Shown here one piece after another: positions 23,622 through 27,411 of a DNA stretch of 27,411 nucleotides. Under the pieces are notes generated by a model, which saw nothing but the letters and a program-made list of their open reading frames with translations, was not told the origin of the DNA and searched no databases. Within the stretch, counting starts at the first letter, position 1; each line of letters opens with the position of its first letter. Position numbers and translations under genes: made by a program. Origin of the DNA: Polaribacter sp. (GTDB lineage: Bacteria > Bacteroidota > Bacteroidia > Flavobacteriales > Flavobacteriaceae); contig JAQWIO010000098.1 of NCBI GenBank assembly GCA_029248845.1, forward strand, positions 1-27,411, read 5' to 3'.

Positions 23622-24482
23622 CTAAAAAGTTCTAGATATATTAAATCCGAAATGAATATCACCTCCAAAAAAATCGCCAGTAGATTCAGTGATAAAACTT
23701 TTTTCAATCATGGTGATAGCATTCGATAGAATGAGCTGAAAAACATGCCCTCCAGTTTCAATATCTATCCCAAATGCTAATGAATTTCTTGCATCTATAG
23801 ATTGAGATTCATTAAAAGCGACATAATATTCACTATTAAATGAAACTCTTTTGCTTAATTTTATTCTTGTTCCAAGACCCAATGCAAAAATATCATGAGG
23901 GTCTGCGATTATTCTTACTGTATTTCTATGCACATAGGTAGGTGTTAATTGATATGAAAAAGAAGGACTCACTTTTCTGGCAATCAATACCTGCCCAACA
24001 TAAAACAAACTTTCAGCAAAAGTTCTTTTATCTATTGGATCATAATCTTTTAAAGTTTTTACAGCTACACTTCCAAAAAGAGAAACTGCGAAGGGAAAAG
24101 AGTTTTCGCCATTTTTTTGTTTAAGTAAACTATATTTTAAAAAACTATCATAGGTTTTTTCGAAACTACTTCTTCCAAAACCAATTGTTAAATTATCATT
24201 TAAGCCATATTCTAATGCGAAACGAATATTAGATTGATCTAGTCCAAAAAGTTCATCAAAACCTAGATTTATACGACCAAATCTATGAGAAATGATAAAT
24301 TCTAATTCTTTGTCTTTTCTGTTTTCAATAGAATGTCCGTTTAAAATTCGTGTTCCCTTAAAAGTAGCTGTAACTATATTTGCTGTTTTTGGAGTTTCTT
24401 TATCTAAAATATCTAATAAATCTTGCCCAAAAAATTGATTACTAATACCAAGTATAAAAATCGTTAATATAATTTTTTTCAT
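23622..24482 (-). CDS. DUF5777 family outer-membrane beta-barrel protein
   Basis: The 286-aa protein has a signal peptide (MKKIILTIFILGISNQFFGQ). A run of barrel-like strands follows: NIVTATFKGTRILNGHSIE, EFIISHRFGRINLGFDELFG, RFALEYGLNDNLTIGFGRSS, up to the terminal GGDIHFGFNISRTF with a C-terminal aromatic residue. The 'FKGTRILNGHSIE...SHRFG' start and 'LFGLDQSNIRF' are what I recognise as DUF5777. It should lie in the outer membrane. It is the last gene of a four-gene minus-strand unit, three bases after the YceI-like gene. Its function is unknown. The company of a cytochrome and a YceI-like carrier suggests a pore or docking role for that system, which is inference. Confidence 0.82.
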   Translation of the reverse strand: MKKIILTIFILGISNQFFGQDLLDILDKETPKTANIVTATFKGTRILNGHSIENRKDKELEFIISHRFGRINLGFDELFGLDQSNIRFALEYGLNDNLTIGFGRSSFEKTYDSFLKYSLLKQKNGENSFPFAVSLFGSVAVKTLKDYDPIDKRTFAESLFYVGQVLIARKVSPSFSYQLTPTYVHRNTVRIIADPHDIFALGLGTRIKLSKRVSFNSEYYVAFNESQSIDARNSLAFGIDIETGGHVFQLILSNAITMIEKSFITESTGDFFGGDIHFGFNISRTF

Positions 24483-24485
24483 CTT

Positions 24486-25031
24486 CTATTTCTTGTAAGG
24501 TTTATGATTAAGTTCAAAAGTAACTTTAATTTCTTTGGCAATTTTTTTAACAACAAGTCTGGGAATTTTAATAGAAAAATCCTCTAAAAATAAACCGAAT
24601 TCTCCTTTCACAAAAATAGTATTTCCAATTCTAGTAAAAATAGAAGGGATTACAATTTCCTTGCTTACCCCATGAATGGTAATAATTCCTTTCACATCAC
24701 ATTTAGTTTCCAGACCTCCTATCTTATTAAAATTTAAAATATCACCTTTAAAAGTTGCTTTTGGAAACTTATCTGACTCTAAATAATTCTCATTAAAATG
24801 CTCTTGCATCAAAGCCTTTTCGAATAAAAATGATTTGATTAAAATAGAAATAGCCATTTTTTTTGTAGAAGTATCAATAATACTCAACACTTGGTTGTTT
24901 TCTGCTTTTATGTCTTCAATTGGCGTAGAAGAAAAGAATTTTATTACTCCATTTTTAGTTAAATACTGTTCTTGAGAATTGGTATTGTATATGAACAAGA
25001 AGCAAATTAAAAATGTATAAGTCGTTTTCAT
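24486..25031 (-). CDS. YceI-like lipid/polyisoprenoid-binding periplasmic protein
   Basis: The 181-aa protein has a short signal peptide (MKTTYTFLICFLFIYNTNSQ). The mature protein has the YceI lipocalin-like pattern: YLTKNGVIKFFSSTPIEDI, SILIKSFLFEKALMQEHFNE, NYLESDKFPKATFKGDI (the usual 'E.YLES..FP.a.F.g' block) and KCDVKGIITIHGVSKEIVIP. YceI proteins bind long isoprenoid or amphiphilic ligands such as quinone-like molecules in the periplasm. It sits between the anchored OB-fold gene (three bases upstream) and the DUF5777 gene (three bases downstream), so all are translated from one message. The ligand is not known. Confidence 0.87.
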   Translation of the reverse strand: MKTTYTFLICFLFIYNTNSQEQYLTKNGVIKFFSSTPIEDIKAENNQVLSIIDTSTKKMAISILIKSFLFEKALMQEHFNENYLESDKFPKATFKGDILNFNKIGGLETKCDVKGIITIHGVSKEIVIPSIFTRIGNTIFVKGEFGLFLEDFSIKIPRLVVKKIAKEIKVTFELNHKPYKK

Positions 25032-25034
25032 TTA

Positions 25035-25469
25035 TTAAGTGTTTAAGTTTTTTTTATTTACTATTTCTGACTTTATGAGAATAACGTCCATTAAAAAACC
25101 CGTACAAATTCCTTTTAAAATAATCGTTTGACCTACTTTTAATAAATTTATTTTTTGTGTAGCTTGGTCTGACAAGTGACATAAAACACTACCAAAATCA
25201 TGATTGGTTTTTAGTGTAATAATTCCTTTTTGTTTTTCTAATTTTAATTCTGAAATTGTTCCAGATACTTTAATAATTTTATCTAAGTAGCTTCTATTAG
25301 CTTTCGTTTCATCGGAGGAAAAATCATCAATGATTTTGTCTGCAGTTATGATTATATCAGATTTTACGTCTAAAACATTCACATGAGGCTTATTATAAAT
25401 TTGATAGGCAATAAAAAGGCTTATAATTCCAATACCTAAAATTATAGTAATTATTTTCTTTTTGTTCAT
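25035..25469 (-). CDS. Membrane-anchored OB-fold (tRNA_anti-like) protein
   Basis: I start at ATG 25469 (MNKKKIITIILGIGIISLFI, 144 aa). An 18-codon longer frame would run into the preceding gene. One N-terminal membrane helix (about 6-24) is followed by an exported OB-fold of the tRNA_anti-like type: VKSDIIITADKIIDDFSSDE, YLDKIIKVSGTISEL, GIITLKTNHDFGSVLCHLSD and LKVGQTIILKGICTGFL. Such proteins in Bacteroidota are usually linked to envelope functions and not to tRNA, since the domain is outside the cytoplasm. Cys97 and Cys122 could form a disulfide. It starts 10 bases after the cytochrome gene stop and ends three bases before the YceI-like gene. Confidence 0.78.
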   Translation of the reverse strand: MNKKKIITIILGIGIISLFIAYQIYNKPHVNVLDVKSDIIITADKIIDDFSSDETKANRSYLDKIIKVSGTISELKLEKQKGIITLKTNHDFGSVLCHLSDQATQKINLLKVGQTIILKGICTGFLMDVILIKSEIVNKKNLNT

Positions 25470-25479
25470 TGTCTTTATT

Positions 25480-25830
25480 TTAATTATTAAAAGCTCCACC
25501 ATCAACCCAACAAACAATTGCATCTATTTCATCTTGGGTTAAAGAACCCTCTATTGGCATTTCTCTACTCACAACCTCAGATTTTATACTTCCTGCTTTT
25601 GCTTGAATTAGCGTATAAGTGGTTAACTCTGGAAAAGTACCTCCACTTCCATGACATTGAATACAATTTGCATCTATAATTGGTTTTACACTAATAGCAA
25701 AAGTAATGTCTGCACATGCATTTGGTTCTAATTCTATCGTATCTTCTTCAACATTAGTCAAACAAGAAGTTAAAGAGATTACTAAAAAAAATAAAAAATA
25801 TTCTTTTCTAATCTTAAAATAGTTTTTCAT
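25480..25830 (-). CDS. Monohaem c-type cytochrome lipoprotein
   Basis: The 116-aa protein has a signal peptide ending in a lipobox (SLTSC, Cys23 lipidated). A small cytochrome-like domain follows with the haem motif CIQCH (56-60) in the 'IIDANCIQCHGSGG' setting and Met91 in SREMPIEG as probable second axial ligand. EIDAIVCWVDGGA at the C-terminus is typical of cytochrome lipoproteins in Bacteroidota. Cys39 and Cys107 are extra cysteines that may pair. It is the first gene of the four-gene unit. TACATTTA on the minus strand (25847-25854) is one base from the -7 consensus and may be its promoter. The electron partner is unknown. Confidence 0.85.
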   Translation of the reverse strand: MKNYFKIRKEYFLFFLVISLTSCLTNVEEDTIELEPNACADITFAISVKPIIDANCIQCHGSGGTFPELTTYTLIQAKAGSIKSEVVSREMPIEGSLTQDEIDAIVCWVDGGAFNN

Positions 25831-25892
25831 AATAACTGATTTTATTTAAATGTATATATTAATAATCAATCTAGTAATCATTTTTTGACAGG

Positions 25893-27359
25893 TTATAGGC
25901 CGTTCATAAAATTGCCATAAGGATCTTTAAATTGGGTACCTTCAATAAATCTAAATTTAGTTAATTTTTTAAATTCTACTAATGCCCAAAGAATAAACTC
26001 TTTTACAAAATAAGCGTCAGCAATATTCATATTTGGTTGAAATTCTCTTAAAAAATGATCTAGGGGAGTTATTTTATCTAGCTCATTTTTATATTGCAAC
26101 TCTGTATATTCATCTAATAATTCAAAATCTTCATTTGCATTAAAAAACCATGAGACTATTTCATCATAGGGTGTTTCTGTATCTTGCTTTTCTAACTTTT
26201 TTATCTCCGGAAAATAAGTTGGAAATAATGTTTTAATAGCATTTTTGATCAAGTTTTCTGCTACGACCTGAGCTCCTTCTTGTTCCCCTTCGTAAACCAA
26301 TTCTACTTTTCCTGTAATTGCAGGAATTATTCCATCAAAATCACTTAAACGAATCATTGTTCTTTCATCACCAGAAATTAAAGCTCTTCTTTCTGCTGTA
26401 CTTAATAAGTTTTCGAAAGCAGTAATACTCAAACGCGCACTTACCCCACTTTTTGCATCTATATATTCACTCTCTCTAGCTTCAAAAACAATTTGCTCTA
26501 ACAGATCTTTTGCTAATTCTGGAACTTGAATAAATTTCTTTTGAGAAATTGTTTTAGTAGCTTCTTGTTGGGTGATTGTTTTTGCAGTTTCAATATCTTC
26601 TGGATAATGAGTTAAAATTTGTGAACCAATTCTATCTTTTAAAGGAGTTACAATACTTCCTCTATTTGTATAATCCTCTGGATTTGCAGTAAATAAAAAT
26701 TGCATATCTAGAGGCAAACGCAACTTAAAACCTCTAATTTGAATATCGCCTTCTTGTAAGATATTAAACAATGCTACTTGAATTCTTGCTTGTAAATCAG
26801 GTAATTCATTAATAACAAAAATACATCTATTTGCTCTTGGAATCATTCCGTGATGAATAACTCTGTCATCTGCATAACTTAATTTAAGATTGGCGGCTTT
26901 AATTGGATCTACATCACCTATAATATCTGCAACAGTAACATCTGGAGTTGCTAATTTTTCAGCAAATCGTTCTTCTCTATGCAACCAAAAAATAGGAGTT
27001 TCATCCCCTTTTTCTTTAATAATTTCTATTGCAAACCTTGAAATCGGAGCTAATGGATCATCATTAATTTCAGACCCTTCTACAACAGGAATATAGTCAT
27101 CCAATAAATTTACCATCAATCTTGCTAAACGTGTTTTTGCTTGCCCTCTCAAACCTAATAAATTGATATTATGCTTACTTAAAATGGCTCTTTCTAATTC
27201 TGGAATCACAGTGCTCTCATAACCATGAACACCTTTAAAGGCAGTTTCTTTACTCATTATTTTACTAATGAGATTTTCTCTCAACTCATCTTTAATAGAT
27301 TTAGATTTATATCCTGTTTTTTTTAACGCTCCTAATGTTTTTATATTTTCTATTCTCAT
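25893..27359 (-). CDS. Magnesium-chelatase/MoxR-like AAA+ ATPase
   Basis: The 488-aa cytoplasmic protein has one AAA+ module. Walker A is GLRGQAKT (69-76), Walker B reads FVINELPD (181-188, Asn184-Glu185 in place of the usual Asp-Glu), sensor 1 lies in FLFTANPEDY (Asn226), and the likely arginine finger is R243 in TPLKDRIGSQ. The segment DLQARIQVALFNILQEGDIQ places it near the ChlI/MoxR group, often labelled 'magnesium chelatase' in Bacteroidota without chlorophyll synthesis. Such ATPases usually work with a VWA-domain partner, which is not in this window. The C-terminal third (about 400-488) is helical and specific to the family. The Asn in Walker B seems to be a family feature from memory. 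Confidence 0.9.
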   Translation of the reverse strand: MRIENIKTLGALKKTGYKSKSIKDELRENLISKIMSKETAFKGVHGYESTVIPELERAILSKHNINLLGLRGQAKTRLARLMVNLLDDYIPVVEGSEINDDPLAPISRFAIEIIKEKGDETPIFWLHREERFAEKLATPDVTVADIIGDVDPIKAANLKLSYADDRVIHHGMIPRANRCIFVINELPDLQARIQVALFNILQEGDIQIRGFKLRLPLDMQFLFTANPEDYTNRGSIVTPLKDRIGSQILTHYPEDIETAKTITQQEATKTISQKKFIQVPELAKDLLEQIVFEARESEYIDAKSGVSARLSITAFENLLSTAERRALISGDERTMIRLSDFDGIIPAITGKVELVYEGEQEGAQVVAENLIKNAIKTLFPTYFPEIKKLEKQDTETPYDEIVSWFFNANEDFELLDEYTELQYKNELDKITPLDHFLREFQPNMNIADAYFVKEFILWALVEFKKLTKFRFIEGTQFKDPYGNFMNGL

Positions 27360-27411
27360 TTATCCTTTAATTCGTTTTTTTCTATTTGTTTCATAATCTT
27401 CAAAAATCATT
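27360..27411 (-). CDS. Possible 3' end of a gene upstream of the AAA+ ATPase
   Basis: On the minus strand an open frame enters from the right edge and reads MIFEDYETNRKKRIKG before a TAA that directly abuts the ATPase ATG. The basic, polar C-terminus looks like a real protein end. The direct junction suggests one transcript. Only 16 residues are visible, so the family cannot be named. Confidence 0.4.
   Translation of the reverse strand, partial: MIFEDYETNRKKRIKG

Noticed and set aside
25893..27359. AAA+ ATPase considered as a true magnesium chelatase or sigma-54 activator
   Set aside because: No tetrapyrrole genes lie nearby, the sigma-54-contacting GAFTGA loop is absent, and the motifs fit the MoxR/ChlI-like group used in Bacteroidota for unknown purposes.

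Overview
The window is AT-rich, densely coded chromosomal DNA from a marine-type member of the Flavobacteriaceae (Bacteroidota), in the broad Polaribacter/Tenacibaculum range. This rests on protein families (DUF5684-LepB fusion, WbqC, DUF4834, YfhO, DUF4159, DUF5777, NagZ/beta-lactamase fusion, Crp/Fnr proteins of about 190 aa ending in an IASYLNITPTQLSRI-type helix), on Bacteroidota promoter motifs (TAnnTTTG) and on the lack of Shine-Dalgarno sequences. The genus is not proven. I see no rRNA, tRNA, CRISPR array, insertion sequence or prophage gene.

Layout. 1-3110 (+): tail of an upstream gene, then dapB, lepB and a wbqC-like gene in a tight run. 3139-4412 (+): two tandem Crp/Fnr regulators, about 64% identical, followed by a strong terminator. 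4572-4883 (+): a decayed, frameshifted small membrane-protein gene (DUF6122-like). 4874-11544 (-): a surface-glycan operon (DUF4834, YfhO, two GT4 glycosyltransferases, flippase) with overlapping junctions and two TTG starts. 11545-11720: divergent promoter region. 11721-17248 (+): outer-membrane protein, GNAT-like protein, RsmE, DUF4159, SBF-type transporter and acyltransferase, with two 17-nt gene overlaps. 17260-17337: a non-coding element that resembles a recurrent flavobacterial intergenic family. 17338-21587 (-): DEDDh exonuclease, an unknown protein, and a secreted NagZ-like glycosidase fused to a serine hydrolase. 21588-21969: non-coding, with a 20-bp perfect palindrome and a near-consensus promoter that abuts the next start codon. 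21970-23526 (+): FAD-dependent dehydrogenase. 23622-25830 (-): four envelope genes (monohaem cytochrome lipoprotein, anchored OB-fold protein, YceI-like protein, DUF5777 barrel). 25893-27359 (-): magnesium-chelatase-like AAA+ ATPase.

Most of the window is ordinary core and envelope biology: lysine and peptidoglycan precursors, protein export, glycan assembly, rRNA modification, cell-wall turnover. The best candidate for an undescribed system is the four-gene cytochrome/OB-fold/YceI/DUF5777 unit: all four products are exported or membrane-anchored, and together they look like a small envelope redox or lipophilic-ligand module. Other points of interest are the paired Crp/Fnr regulators with matching DNA-binding helices but different sensor regions, the non-coding element at 17260-17337, and the recognisable DUF6122 relic.
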